A stretch of 64,000 nt of DNA, taken from the NCBI GenBank assembly GCA_951394045.1, contig OX595985.1, positions 5,394,001 to 5,458,000 of the forward strand, given 5' to 3'. Shown piece after piece: positions 32,941-44,624 of this stretch. A program made the position numbers and the translations under genes. This stretch comes from Nitzschia sp. DOCU1 (taxonomy: Eukaryota > Bacillariophyta > Bacillariophyceae > Bacillariales > Bacillariaceae). The notes beneath the pieces were generated by a model. It was not told where the DNA came from, did no database searches, and saw nothing but the letters and a program-made list of their open reading frames with translations. Numbering within the stretch: position 1 is the stretch's first letter; each line of letters starts with the position of its first letter.

Positions 32941-35900
32941 AATCTAAAACAAAGCAGCACACAACAAAACAACATATTGCGCATCGGATTCCAGAATTTT
33001 GGTGGATTATCTGCGATGTGTAAGGATTATACGGACAAGAGCCTGTGGAACTTTGTCGACGTGAACCAATTCGACATATTTGGCTTCCCAGAGGTAGGGA
33101 TCAACTGGAGAAACACCCCGCAACATTTGCATCTTTCCGAGTGAATGCGAGGCAACTGGGAAACTGGCCGATGCCGGATGCTCAAGCCTACAACAAGCAT
33201 GAAGCCGGCAAAAGAAGAAAACAATGGGGAGGCACCACACAGATCAGTCTCAATGCTGCGGCCTTACGCGAGATCGGGCGCGGTAGCGACCCCACAGGAT
33301 TAGGACGATGGGTCTGGCAACTATACCGCGGCAAGAATAATCGGCGCCTAAGAGTTCTCACCGCCTACAGACCGAACGAAAAGAAGGGCGTGGGACTGTA
33401 CACCGTGTACCGACAGCACCGAGACGTCTTCAACGGCCGGGGTGAATCCACCAAGGAACCGCGAAGGCAAATCCTCGTTGATCTAGCCAAGGAGATCGAA
33501 CACTGGCACCGCGATGGTGAACAAGTCATCGTCTACATGGATTGCAACGAGGACATCAGGAGCACGACCATCAAACAATGGGCTGAACTATGCGGGATGC
33601 GGGAGATCATCACGGAGGCACACGGAGAAGAGGACGCCCCGCACACTTGCCGTAAAAGTACAAAGAGGAAGAAAGGTCAACAACGTGGTAAACCAATTGA
33701 CGGGATTTTCGCCTCATGGGCCGTTGAGCCGGTAGCGTCAGGGTACACTGCCTTCTCTGATGGAGTTCAAAGTTTAACAGTTGACCAGTTTACCGGCAGC
33801 ACCCGCAACCATACCGACGATCAATGCCTCGGGATGGACCTCCAATTGACGGATGTCTTTGGACACTCGATGCCCCCCATTCCAACTATGGCTGGGCGAA
33901 GGATGAAATGCAACGACCCTCGGATTATCCAACGCTTTACCAAATTCTTCGACGATTTCCTTGAACGGCACAATTTGTATCAACACGTCTTTCGCCTCGA
34001 GCGAGAGGCCACGTACCCCCTTCCGGTACATCTCCAACAGGAAGCCGAGAATATCGACAAACTTAAAATGGAGGGCATCCGGTATGCTGACAAGCGGTGT
34101 CAGAAACTTTGTATGGGCGGCGTGCCCTTCTCGCCTGAGTACGCACACTGGGTGAATCGGGTCAAGCTCTGGCAGGCGCTAGTCGCCGAGAAAAGGGGGA
34201 AAAAGATAGGCTCTAAAGTACTCCAGCGGCTTATCAAAGCGGCCGGGCATACCAGCCATTTAGCGACCTTACGCCGACTCACTGAAGACGAACTGGTCCA
34301 AGGGCAACGCAGGGCATGGCAAGATTACAAACTATTCAAGCCGCACAGCGCTGCCAAACGCAAGACCTTCCTTGAAGACCTTGCAGGCGCCAGAGCACGA
34401 CATCGATTGGGAATGGATGACCCGTCTGAAACAGCAGCGGACAGGATGGAAGACTGGGAGGATGCAATGGCTCATGACGATGCCGACGTAGAATATGGAG
34501 ACGACGAAAACGAATTTCAGGAACCGGAGAGCAAGCGCAAACAACGCAAAGCGACCAGCTCGGAACTCAAGGCTTTGATAACCCAGGAAAAAAGCAGGAC
34601 TCTACATCGACGAGTCAAACGCGTCTTAGGCGGAGGTCAACTGGCTGCCCTTACCATGGTCGAAGCGCCCACTGGACCCAATGGGTCGTGGGAGGAAGTG
34701 ACGGACAAAGACGGCATCGAGCAGGCTTGCATTGACGAAAACAGATGGCGCTTCACACAATGCACTCAAACCCCGTTCTTTAACTCCTCCCTGTACCGTG
34801 ATGTCGGCCCGCTGGGTATTGGACCGGCGGCTGACAGCATCCTGGCGGGCACTTATCAACCACAAAGCGACGTTGATGATTATACCAAGGCTTTTATTCA
34901 AGGACTCCGGGCGGAAGTTCCACCCAATGTCTGGCGACCGAACATCAGTACTGAAGAATATCACGCCGGTTGGAGAAAAAATTAAGGAAAACACGGCTGC
35001 GGGCCATTCTGGGTTGACCTTCAGCCATTGCAAAGGCGGGGCAGTCAATGACAAGATCGCGGACTTCGAAGCAGCGTTCGCATCCATTCCTCTTAAGTTG
35101 GGCTACGCTTACCAACGGTGGAAGCGAGGTATCAACGTGGAGATTCCTACCATCGTCCTTCTGGAAGCTGACTTCAACTTTGGCAACAAGGTTATTAGCC
35201 GCCGCGTCGCACAAACTGCTGAGCAATTCGGCAGCCTGGCTCCTGAGCAATATGGGAGCCGCAAGGGTCATCGAGCCATTGAATGCGCACTGAATAAACG
35301 ACTCACTCTGGATATGCTCCGACTCCTACGATGGCCTGGCGCACTATGCAGTAACGATCTGAAAAGCTGCTACGATCGCATCGCACACGCTGTCGCTTCC
35401 CTTTGTCTACAACGCCAAGGAGTGTCCAGGTCGGAAGTGGTCTGTATGCTGGGTACCATTGCCGAAATGGAACATCACATAAAAACTGCCTACAGCGTCT
35501 CGGATAAGACTTTCAAAAGCGACGTTTGGGCTGTCCCGCTGCAGGGTGTCTACCAAGGCAACGGAGCTGGCCCCATTATATGGGCGGTGGTGAGCACTCC
35601 GCTACTCTCCACCTTACGCGAAGCAGGCTACGGTACATTCTTCCGATGCTCTATTGATGGTCAACGAATCCGGCTGGTAGGGTATGCATACATGGATGAT
35701 ACAGACCTCGTGGAAACAGCCAAGTGCAATGAAGACGTGGCCCAACGAATGCAACGATGCATCGACATGTGGGAAGGAATGATCAATGCCACTGGCGGTG
35801 CCTTGGTCATCCAGAAGAGCTGCTGGTGGTTGATCAATTTCAAATGGCACCCGGACGGCAGTTGGGACTATCATGAATCTGATGGGACACTATCAGCACG

Positions 35901-38596
35901 GGACGCCAGTGGCTCCATCAAACAATTCAAACGATTGCAAGCAGACCAGGTCTTCGAAACGCTGGGGATCTATCTTGCGCCGGACGGGTCCGATGCCGCC
36001 GCTATTCAGGCACTGAAAACGAAAGCCAGGAAATGGGCGGATAAGATCCGCACGTGCTTCCTACAGCAAGACGAAGCCTCCACAGCCTTATTCACCACCA
36101 TCGCTGGAGTACCCGCTGGCTGCACTCTGCCTTTCTGAAAAGGAATGCGACGCCATTATGCGACCTGTACTAGAGGTTGCGCTTCCCAAGTTGGGACTGA
36201 ACCGGCACTTCAGCCGAGCCATGCTTTATGGCCCCACCGATGCCTCCGGTCTGGCTGTGAAAAACCTCTTCGACACATCCATCATAGAGCGAATCCGGAT
36301 GCTTCTACGGCATATGGACCAACCAACCCTGACGGGACAACTCTTCCGGTCACTGATACAACAACATAAAGTCGACATTGGACTTGAAGGCCCCCTGTTT
36401 TCACATGATTACGACGCGGTTGCCCACCTCCTTACCCCCTCATGGATCCAAGGGCTATGGCGAGAGTGCGATGCACATGGTATCGGACTTCCAGATAAAA
36501 CTGCATCGATCCAACTCCAGCGCGTGGGCGACCGCTCGCTTACAAGCATTTTCGATGCACAGGGTTACCCCACCAACGTCCGTGTTCACCTGTCACGATG
36601 CGCAAGATACCTCCGAGTGGCCACCCTCGCTGATATCACAACCGGAGACGGGTTGCGAATCAGACAGGATATTTTGGCGGGCCAGAACAACGCCCAATAC
36701 ACCAATACCCTCCAATGGCCGAATCAAGGGCCACTACCGAAGCCCTTCTGGCTTGAGTGGCGCAAGGCATTAGCACAACTCTGCACCGACACGACGACAT
36801 TCCGTCTACGCCAACCTATTGGAGCTTGGCTTCAGCCCATCCCTACTAGCTGGAGGTGCCGGGTCTCTCCCGATGATGGGACGGTATACTACAAGGAAGG
36901 AGACAACTGGTACGAGGTACGGCGCAATGGGTTACAAGCAGCGTCTTTTCTGAGAGTTCCCGCGCCACCCAGCGAGACATCCCGAGGCATCGGATACCAA
37001 GAGAGAGGCCGCTGGATATTCACGGGGCACTTCAAAGCAGTCCCGGTCGAACAGCACGCCTCTGATGCACTCCGGCAAACACGATGGGAGGTACGAACAC
37101 TATGGCAGGCGGATCAACAGACTCTCCGAGCGATTGCCAAAGGGATCCATGAAGGTTCTGCGGTGGCCATCACAGATGGATCTTACAAGGATTCGCATGG
37201 CACCGCGTCCTTTGAGATCCGACCGGCCCTCCATGATGCGGGACTCGTCGGAGACAACGTTACACCGGGTCGTGACAGCGTCCAATGCGCTTTTCGAAGC
37301 GAGGTTGGCGGCATGGCGGGCATTCTCTTTGTCGTTCAGGAAATTTGCAAGCGTTTTCACATTAAGAATGGGCACCTTACTCTCGCATGTGACTGTCAAT
37401 CGGCAGGCCAACAGACCTTATGGATGGACAACGCAGCCGATCCATGCCACAGACACCATGACCTCCTTCAGTACACCCGCCGCCTGAAGCAGCAACTAAC
37501 CATCTCAGTCTCGTATAGGTATGTCGAAGCACATCAGAGCGAATGCTATAGGGACCGCATACTTGACACCTGGGCCAGGCTCAACGAACGCGCGGATCGA
37601 CGGGCCAAAACAACATGGCATCTGACACATGATGGAGGTACGACGCCTCGGTGGCAACAACCTTTATTGGCGGAGTCCCTCAGTATCCAGCTTGCAGGAC
37701 AGCACATCGAAGGCTCCATGGACGAGGCCATCCGCAAACATCTCCGTCACCAGGCGCTTGACAAATACTGGACTCAAAAACAACAACGACCACCTGACCG
37801 ATCAATCTCCCATGACGTCGACGCACTAGGCAGAGCCAGCCGAAGCGTTCCGAAAGGACGGCGACAATGGGTCACCAAGTTTGTTACTGGTCAGGTGGCG
37901 ACAGGCAGATACATGCGCCGATGCGGATTCTGGCCCCATGATAAATGCCCATGCTGCCAGCAGCCCAACGAAGACACTATTCATGTTCTTCGATGCCCAA
38001 ATGACGCCACCCTTCAACATCGTAAAGCTGCCTTGGAGCAATTGAGCTGCCAGCTCATAAGACGTCATACCGACCCGACCATTCACTCCACTCTACTGAA
38101 CTGCATTACTACCTGGACCGACCAACAACCAATCTCTCTCTCGCATCCGAACCCCAGGGTAGCCGACGCACTGCGAGCGCAACATCGCCTAGGGTGGGAC
38201 GCCCTCCTACTCGGACGCGTGGCGGCCGAATGGAACATTGCTCAACAACAATTTCTCTCTACCTACCGCTATGGTCGACGCCACCAAGTCGACTGGAACA
38301 AACACCTCATTACGGCTCTATGGGACTATTCCGCCTCCCTTTGGAACTTCCGTAACAAAATCCTACATGATTCGGAGGCTGCGAGTACGACAGCGTTACG
38401 CGACGATTTTCTTGACCAGTGTATTAGGAACGAATGGCATGTTGGCCCCGGACGCCTGCACATCATCGATCGTTACCTGTTCCAAGGTATTACACTTGAC
38501 TCGCTACTCACCAAACCTCTCGAATACAGACAACAGTGGCTACGCTCCGCTGTGATGGAACGCATTGCCATACTACCTTCTGCAACCATGTTGTGA
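32941..38596 (+). pseudogene. LINE-2 ORF2: endonuclease, RT and RNase H (frameshifted)
   Basis: Endonuclease motifs start at RIGFQNFGG and GFPEVGINW in one frame, then continue after a shift near 33140 (LTAYRPNEK, VYMDCNED, KPIDGIFAS). The last motif reads TDDQCLGMDL where LINE-1 has SDHRAAWIDV, so the catalytic His appears lost. A second shift lies near 34950. RT follows: GLTFSHCKGG, NDLKSCYDRIAHA, GVYQGNGAGPIIWA and the catalytic YMDDTDLVE. A third shift near 36110 leads to an 812-codon frame with RNase H (AITDGSYKDSHGTA, FRSEVGGM, ACDCQSAG, ARLNERADRRAK) and the zinc motif CPCCQQPNEDTIHVLRC. Order and motifs match LINE-1, but sequence identity is low, so they are different families of one clade. 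Confidence 0.88.
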
Positions 38597-39010
38597 ATGC
38601 CGATCAGGGAATCCACCCGTATTCTCTCATCGGTGCGGGACATCCGACCAACGTCGGACGCCCCAATTGTGCACCACATCGCTCTAGTGGCTGTCGCAGC
38701 CAATGTCACACTCACTGGACCTGATGCGGCTGCTACTGTGTATCTTTGTCGAAGTCCATCGCTGGGTATTGGGTTATTAGGCTGAGCCCTCCTGTGTGGA
38801 AAAAGCCTCCCAGAACGATGACCGACCGTGTTATATTCTATTTTATGTTTGGCAATCCCATATTGATGCCACTTCATACTTCCCTGTCGCGGCCTCCGTG
38901 CCCCACAGTTTAAAAGAAGGTGAAGTAAAAGCCTTGGAGGCACATGCGAGACTATATTGAACAGTCTTAAGTCGTATGTAATCATTGAGTTAGTTAGTTA
39001 GTTAGTTAGT
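38597..39010 (+). other. LINE-2 3' UTR and (GTTA)n tail
   Basis: Non-coding 3' end of the element. It finishes in about six GTTA units (38986-39010) instead of poly(A), like the simple-repeat tails known from I-type LINEs. Copia-A sequence resumes immediately afterwards. Confidence 0.75.
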
Positions 39011-39216
39011 TAGTAGGTTATTCTTAATGGCGTACTCTACTAGGGGAATCGGGTCGTCTGCAGCCATCGTCGTAAGGGGTTCGCTAGTGATCTCCCCATT
39101 CTCCCATTCGACCATGACGTTGTACATAGAGCCTTTGTATCTTGGGTTGCTCGCGGTGAGAGGTCCCTCGTGTGATATGATGCCCTTGTACTTCCAGAGA
39201 ACGTTCCCTTTGAGCT
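39011..39216. repeat. Right copy of the Copia-A segment duplicated around LINE-2
   Basis: Partner of 21377-21585; see that entry. It is 3 bp shorter through loss of one codon after KGS. Confidence 0.85.
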
Positions 39217-40172
39217 CTCATTCGATGTGCGACATGACCTGGTCGTACGTCATCAGCTCCTCCTTTTCTGATTGGCCGATGCGAAGCTTGAACATGATTG
39301 GCTTCTGTTCGTGCTCCAGGTCATAGTGGTGGCGGTCGACTCAGTCGACGACTTCGGTAACGGTCGCCCGATGGACCTCCCCGTTCTCATCCTTGTCGAG
39401 CAGGAACGATCGTCCGATAAAGTCCGTGTAGTCGATAAGCGACAACGACGGCTTCGCAGCGTCGGCCTCGACGGCGTGACTGTCATCGGGGCCACGGTTG
39501 GACTCATCAGACCTAGATCTAACTACTTGCTCTGGTTCCCTAGCCGCGTTGCTGGCGCGTATATTGGGAGCTAGAGGGTCTTCAGCAGATCTAACTAGGG
39601 ATCTATTGATTATCTTTAGAGTATCGTCCGTTAGTATACGATACGTCATGGCGTGGCTCTCGGACGGGAAGGCAGGCTCGTTCACGGCGTAGTAGACGGG
39701 CTCGTAGAATCGGAAGCGCAGGAGCGGGCTAATGTCAGGGGTGACGCCTGTGAGCAGGCACATCGGTATGTTCCAACCGTGCCCCTTACACGCCGTGTGG
39801 TTGAGGACGAAGCAGACATACGTGAGTGCCAGTAGCCAACAGTACGCCGGCGCGCCGGTCCTGTCCAATACCGTATTGGTCAGCCGCTTGACGGTTTGGT
39901 ACCTACGCTCGGCCGCGTTCTGCTGCTGCTGGTGTGGTTCACTCTGCCAGTCCTGCGTGCATACGGCTCTAAGAATGTCCTTACCACCCTGACTAGTCTC
40001 TAAGTTAGCTGAGTCACTAATCAGCTTGGTCGGCGCGCCGCGAATACGGATGATGTCCACGAGGACCTTCTTGAACTGTCGCTCGTTGCGAAGCGGGAAC
40101 ACATCACATACGCCCGTGTGAACACCGACGAAGAACTGTGCCTGTGTGGCGCCGTTATCGACAGCCGGTGTG
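39011..40172 (-). pseudogene. Copia-A pol, integrase part (truncated)
   Basis: A minus-strand frame covers the Copia integrase core: AVDNGATQAQFFVGV (region of the first catalytic Asp), ISDSANLETSQGGKD, then HQQQQNAAERRYQTVKRLTN with the catalytic Glu context, and the Copia C-terminal block GWNIPMCLLTGVTPDISPLLRFRFYEPV. The first catalytic region is cut at the right by the gypsy LTR, so the N-terminal zinc domain, protease and gag are missing from the window. Beyond the frame (39011-39340) the linker toward RT continues in other frames, with KYKGIISHEGPLTAS shared with the left half. The LTR sequence adds about 15 spurious codons to the open frame. Confidence 0.86.
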
Positions 40173-40790
40173 TGCCATACCCCACAGAGACGCATAAATA
40201 GTTTAGTCCTTTTAGTCACCTACGCTGGTAGTCTTAGTAGTCATAGACGAACGGAGTCGTCCGTTGAGCGGATGACGTACAGAGGGCTAACGGACACGGA
40301 CACGAACGAACGGTGACGTCGTCGCTGACGGCGCACCGACGCAGCGATCAAAGGAGTCGCAGCGTTACACATGGAAGCGCTCTGTAGTATATTGCATAGT
40401 AACATTCGACTAACTCATAGAGTCCCTTGCCAACGGCATGCCTACAATCTAAGTAGTAAGTATTCATCACCCAATAGAGGAGATGTATTTAGGACAAGGA
40501 AATAATTCAGACCATGGGTATCGAGGAGTCGTAGCTAGCCAAGACTAGGGACGCCTATTTAGAAGGCGACGATACGAGGAATCGACATATCCGAATGAAT
40601 AGAATATATGCGCGTTATTTACGCGCGGGGAAAGTCGTTCACAAAATGAACGATCCGTTGCAAATATTTGAAAGACAAAAATCTTTCCTCTCGTCAATCT
40701 TGTTGTTGGAAGTCAAGCTAATAGAACATAACATAGGTCTCACAATTAACATCGTCTTTATTTCTTTATCGTCACCCCCGGGATAGGGCA
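40173..40790 (+). repeat. Gypsy LTR1 (full, 618 bp)
   Basis: Begins TGCCATACCCC and ends GGGATAGGGCA, giving TG...CA ends with imperfect terminal inverted repeats. The boundaries are fixed by comparison: all copies diverge immediately outside these ends. It interrupts the Copia-A integrase on its left. It differs from the other copies by scattered substitutions and a variant 3' third, so it is the oldest or a different subfamily. Confidence 0.92.
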
Positions 40791-40815
40791 CAGTTTTAAA
40801 ACTCTCGTCTAGGTT

Positions 40816-42396
40816 ATGAAGACGGCCTACAACAACCACGAGTACGCCAAGAAGGTTGCGTTCTTGTTGACGCAAGCGGCGCATGTTAACCCTCCTCCGA
40901 TTCCGTTCCGTCGTGAGAAACCGAAAGAGGACGACGAGATTGTTGGAGAAGACGAGAAGGTTAAGATCAAGCTCGACCCCAAGGACAAGGATTCGGAAGA
41001 GTTCGAAACCCGCTGCTTTATCTTCGAGAGCGGCGACGCGGAGCGATGGGCCAAGTGGAGGATTCAGTTCGAAGAACTCATTCGCGATGTCCCCCTGGAC
41101 ACCGGCGAGAAGAAGATCAAGTATGCCCAGATGTTGTTGGGTGGAACGGCAAGGGAGAAGTTGACGAACAAGGTGGTGGACCTGCGATTCAAGCACCCAA
41201 ACGAGAAACCGGAAGACACATTCGACGAAACAATCCAAGTGATGTCGAGAGACTACTTCGGGTCGGAGCATGCCTACCGGCGCCAAAAGCAGTACCTCCG
41301 CTACCATGTCTTCATGATGGAGATGTCCCTAGCCAACTTCCGTGCTGAGCTCCTGCGACAAAACAGAATGTTGGCCCACTTTCGGATCCCTGAGGACAAG
41401 ACAAAATGTGAGCCGTTCGACAACGACGAGCTCGTGGAAATACTCGATAGGGCGAAGACGATTGAGTGGCAGAGAGACCTACTCACCTCTAACATCGACC
41501 CTTTCTCGATGAGCCTCGATAGTTACTACAAGTATCTCGAGAAGCTCGAAGCCAAGCACGTCTTCGACGATGCGATGCGGCAAGAGAAAAAGAACAAAGA
41601 AAAGAAAAAAGAAGCCGGCAAGTCCGAAGGCGAAAGCAAGGACGGCGGCAAGAAACGTAAGCGAGGCAAAGACCACAAAAAAGGCGAGAAGGGGGACCGA
41701 AAGGAACCCTGTAAGCATTGCGGCAGGTTCCATCCGGCCCCTGACGATAAGTGTTGGAGTCTCCCTGGCAACGCCAAAGACCGTCCGAACAAGCGTCCGA
41801 GAGGCAACGGTGAGAACATGTTTTCGGCGCTCCAAATGGAGACTGTCGTCCAAGCCCTCGCCAAGAAACAGTCTCAGAAAGACAAAGGTAAGGCCAGAAC
41901 CAAAAGGCAAGTAAGCTTCCAGCTGCACAAACAGGCAGACAGTAGCAGTAATGAAGGTAGCGATTCTGATAGCGACTACATGGACTGCAATAGCGAAAAT
42001 GAAAGTAGTTTTGCTATTCGAACGTCATGCCCTGGAATAGAGCCGAATAGGAAAATTGCCAGGTGGCTAACTACCGAAATAGTCGTCGAAGCTTTAAATC
42101 CTAGAGGTGAATCCTACGTCCTTAGAACTCTTTTAGATATGGGCACTAGTTGTTCCATCGTTCTTAAGAACTTTGTGACGCTTAGCCAGCTCGTTCCTAG
42201 TACTGGAAAACGAGTTACTACTTGGACGACTATGGGCGGCAAATTCAAGACGGACAAAGTTGCTAAGATTCGCTTCAAAATCCCCGAACTCTCGACTAGT
42301 AAAGAAATTCATTGGCCATGTCACGTCGATGAGCATACAGATCGCGAAAACTCACCTTACGACCTGATTCTAGGACTTGACGGAGTCGTCCGTTGA
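40816..42396 (+). CDS. Gypsy unit 1 gag and protease start (truncated pol)
   Basis: An open frame of 526 codons starting [20 protein letters not shown]. Gag body about 1-230 ([39 protein letters not shown]), then a Lys-rich linker and a zinc knuckle [15 protein letters not shown] (near 295-309). The protease follows ([18 protein letters not shown]), but the active-site triad reads DMG instead of DTG, a single C-to-T change. The frame then runs into LTR sequence after LILGLD, so RT, RNase H and integrase are deleted and the last few codons are LTR. It is the only intact gag of the array; units 2 and 3 carry broken gag. Confidence 0.86.
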   Translation: MKTAYNNHEYAKKVAFLLTQAAHVNPPPIPFRREKPKEDDEIVGEDEKVKIKLDPKDKDSEEFETRCFIFESGDAERWAKWRIQFEELIRDVPLDTGEKKIKYAQMLLGGTAREKLTNKVVDLRFKHPNEKPEDTFDETIQVMSRDYFGSEHAYRRQKQYLRYHVFMMEMSLANFRAELLRQNRMLAHFRIPEDKTKCEPFDNDELVEILDRAKTIEWQRDLLTSNIDPFSMSLDSYYKYLEKLEAKHVFDDAMRQEKKNKEKKKEAGKSEGESKDGGKKRKRGKDHKKGEKGDRKEPCKHCGRFHPAPDDKCWSLPGNAKDRPNKRPRGNGENMFSALQMETVVQALAKKQSQKDKGKARTKRQVSFQLHKQADSSSNEGSDSDSDYMDCNSENESSFAIRTSCPGIEPNRKIARWLTTEIVVEALNPRGESYVLRTLLDMGTSCSIVLKNFVTLSQLVPSTGKRVTTWTTMGGKFKTDKVAKIRFKIPELSTSKEIHWPCHVDEHTDRENSPYDLILGLDGVVR

Positions 42397-42528
42397 GCGG
42401 ATGACGTACAGACGGCTAATGGACACGGACGCGAACGAACGATGACGTCGTCGCTGACGGCGCACCGACGCAGCGATCAAAGGAGTCGCAGCGTTACACA
42501 TGGAAGCGCTCTGTAGTATATCGCATAG
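42380..42528 (+). repeat. Gypsy LTR2, left part (first 78 bp missing)
   Basis: Joined directly to unit-1 protease sequence through a two-base AC overlap, indicating an illegitimate deletion that removed the rest of unit 1 and the start of the LTR. It is interrupted by Copia-B after CATAG. Counted without the insertion, LTR2 is 540 bp. Confidence 0.9.
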
Positions 42529-42653
42529 TGTCGTCTGTCTGTCTGCGCGGTATGCTCTCGGATGACGTCGCCCTTCCTCCGATGACTCAGGACCAATGAC
42601 ACATGCACGATGTAGACGACAATAACAGATAGTCTCACATTCTTAGCATTACA
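42529..42653 (+). repeat. Copia-B 5' LTR (125 bp)
   Basis: By eye, identical over its whole length to 46638-46762. It starts TGTCGTCTGTCTGTCTG and ends AGCATTACA. The next bases (GGTTATTGCAGCCC) should be the primer-binding site, though I cannot match them to a tRNA. Confidence 0.95.
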
Positions 42654-42713
42654 GGTTATTGCAGCCCTTTATCGCTTCTCTACTCTTTCGGTCTTTCTGT
42701 TGACTCTGTTACG

Positions 42714-44540
42714 ATGGCTCGTGGTCGTGGTCGTGGTGTTTCTGCCGGCGGCGGAGGTGCCCCTCGCCCTCTTCGTCGGTCGGTTCGTGCTTCCGGTGCC
42801 CCTGCTGCCACCGATCCACCCACTGATGCGGCTGTCATTGCTACTCATGGCGGGACAGCTCCTACCAAAGATCCTTCTGGCAATGGTGGACCTAATCGTC
42901 CCCCTGATGCCCACGTCCTTGGCGCTGCGACTGATCGTTTACCCGCCGGTGACACGGCGGCCAATACCTCGCCGCCCGCTTCCCTCGTGGATGGTGACGC
43001 ACTCGCTGCGGCCCAAGGCGGCGGTGCCAGCATTGGTGGCCTATCTGATGATTCCGTTTCCCAGCCTGCGGTGTTGCTTGGTCATTTTGCCTCGGCAGCT
43101 CCTTACTTCGGCTCGCCTCCGCCTCGCGTCCCTGGGACCGACTTGGCATTGCCACCCCACACCAGTCCCCACTCAGCACTGATGGCTCCTCCTGGCATTG
43201 GAAACGTTCAGTCGGTCATGTCGCTCTCGGACTCGAATGCTTTATTCATCCAGCAATCGAGCCCTACTCTGGTGGGATCATTTGTCCCTGTTCCCCTGGG
43301 CTTGGCCCCGGAAGACAGCCTTCGGGCCCTTTTGGATGTGCAAGCTGCGCTCGTTCAACGACGCAACCAGGGCCATTATTTTGGCCCTATCACGTTCATC
43401 TACAAGGGCGAAACGAAGCTCGATCTGTTACTTGACCCTATGGCCCTCACCGAGGACGAGGCACTACGTGCAGCCCGTCATCGTTGGAGTGTTGAGCGCG
43501 CCTTGGAGCTACAGTTTCATGGCATGACTCCACTTTTTGGGGCCCGTTTGCTTGCTACGGTTATTCAACAGTATTTATCGCCTGACCTTTTTCAGACGCT
43601 GGCTGGTCGCCTCCACAGTGACAACAGCCCCCTGATTCAAGATGGTGTTCTCCTATGGCTCCTTTGTTGGAATGTTTTGTTTCCAACTAAGGCAGTTTTT
43701 AACAAGGCTTTCACGGACCATTGTGGAACACTCACAATGTCACGCTTCCAGGGTGATTTCCCGGCGTTTATTCGCTCTTTTCGGCGCCTGCTTACTATAG
43801 CCGTTCGGAATAAACTAGACAGCTCTGAAAGCTTGCTGGAACGGTTTCTGACGGGATGCCTGGAGTGTCCTCGTCCGATCGTTCAGCATCATTTTCGGGC
43901 AGTCTTCATCTCGTTCCTGGCGGATCCAAAATCTGACCAGTGGAATCTGAACAAATTGTTGGACGACGCCGAACGCCTCTTTAGTTCTGCAGCGGCCTTC
44001 AGGCTGCCCGACACATCGTTCGCACAGAATTCTTTCAGTTTGGCTGGCATCCAGTCGAACGACGGCGTTATTGCATTGTTTACTGAGGCCCTAAAAGCAG
44101 CAGTCACTGCCACTGCCGGTGGTGGAAAATCTGCGCCTTCCAAGAAACGTGGGAAATCCAAGCTTTCGGCCTACCGCGGTCGCTACGCTAATCTACCTAA
44201 ACCGACCTGGATGACGGAGGCTCCCTCGGATCCTAATGAAACTCGCAAGTTTAATGAGAAGGACTGGCATTGGTGCGGGTCGTGCGCTCGCTGGACTACT
44301 TGCATTGCTGGTCACAGGAATTGTGCTGAACGAGGCCCCTTGCGCAAGCGCTCCAAATCCGCCCCCTCTACTACGACAGCTACTCCCACTGCAGCGGTCG
44401 CCACCGCTACGAACGTGCCTCCGGCTCCAGCGGTGGTCCCCTTAGACAACAACAAGAACCCTTTCGGCGACATCACTAGCCTGGCAAATCATTTTGCAGC
44501 TCAACTTCGAAGCAGTCGCGAGGCTGCTAGCAAGAAATAG
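42714..44540 (+). CDS. Copia-B gag
   Basis: 608 codons, uninterrupted. The N-terminus is basic and Ala/Gly/Pro-rich (MARGRGRGVSAGGGGAPRPL), followed by about 150 residues of low complexity. The structured capsid-like part spans about 200-480 (FGPITFIYKGETKLDLLLD, HDDSGD-like loops, SRFQGDFPAFIRSFRRLLT). Near the end a Lys-rich patch precedes a Cys/His cluster WHWCGSCARWTTCIAGH..C, which replaces a standard CCHC knuckle. The stop TAG is followed 84 bases later by the pol start in the same frame, with further in-frame stops between, so readthrough alone cannot link them; reinitiation, internal entry or splicing would be needed. Confidence 0.88.
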   Translation: MARGRGRGVSAGGGGAPRPLRRSVRASGAPAATDPPTDAAVIATHGGTAPTKDPSGNGGPNRPPDAHVLGAATDRLPAGDTAANTSPPASLVDGDALAAAQGGGASIGGLSDDSVSQPAVLLGHFASAAPYFGSPPPRVPGTDLALPPHTSPHSALMAPPGIGNVQSVMSLSDSNALFIQQSSPTLVGSFVPVPLGLAPEDSLRALLDVQAALVQRRNQGHYFGPITFIYKGETKLDLLLDPMALTEDEALRAARHRWSVERALELQFHGMTPLFGARLLATVIQQYLSPDLFQTLAGRLHSDNSPLIQDGVLLWLLCWNVLFPTKAVFNKAFTDHCGTLTMSRFQGDFPAFIRSFRRLLTIAVRNKLDSSESLLERFLTGCLECPRPIVQHHFRAVFISFLADPKSDQWNLNKLLDDAERLFSSAAAFRLPDTSFAQNSFSLAGIQSNDGVIALFTEALKAAVTATAGGGKSAPSKKRGKSKLSAYRGRYANLPKPTWMTEAPSDPNETRKFNEKDWHWCGSCARWTTCIAGHRNCAERGPLRKRSKSAPSTTTATPTAAVATATNVPPAPAVVPLDNNKNPFGDITSLANHFAAQLRSSREAASKK

Positions 44541-44624
44541 AGTTCCCAGGGTTCTTTCACACGAGTGTGGGCATTATTTCCATCATAATTGGTTCTTGGC
44601 CCGGTCTAAACTAACGAACCAACC

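Larger units (their letters stand above)
21586..39010 (+). mobile_element. LINE-2: non-LTR retrotransposon, split by LINE-1
   Basis: A plus-strand LINE of about 8.97 kb after discounting the 8.43-kb LINE-1 insertion. ORF1 (zinc-binding, acidic, then gag-like) is followed by ORF2 with APE-type endonuclease, reverse transcriptase, RNase H and a terminal CCHC zinc motif, then a 3' UTR ending in a (GTTA)n tail. It sits inside Copia-A. ORF1 has a TGA and ORF2 has at least three frameshifts, so it is inactive, though long stretches are still open. Confidence 0.82.

Noticed and set aside
39341..40219. Copia-A integrase frame starting within the gypsy LTR as a true N-terminus
   Set aside because: The first codons are LTR sequence read backwards; the real integrase is truncated at 40172.
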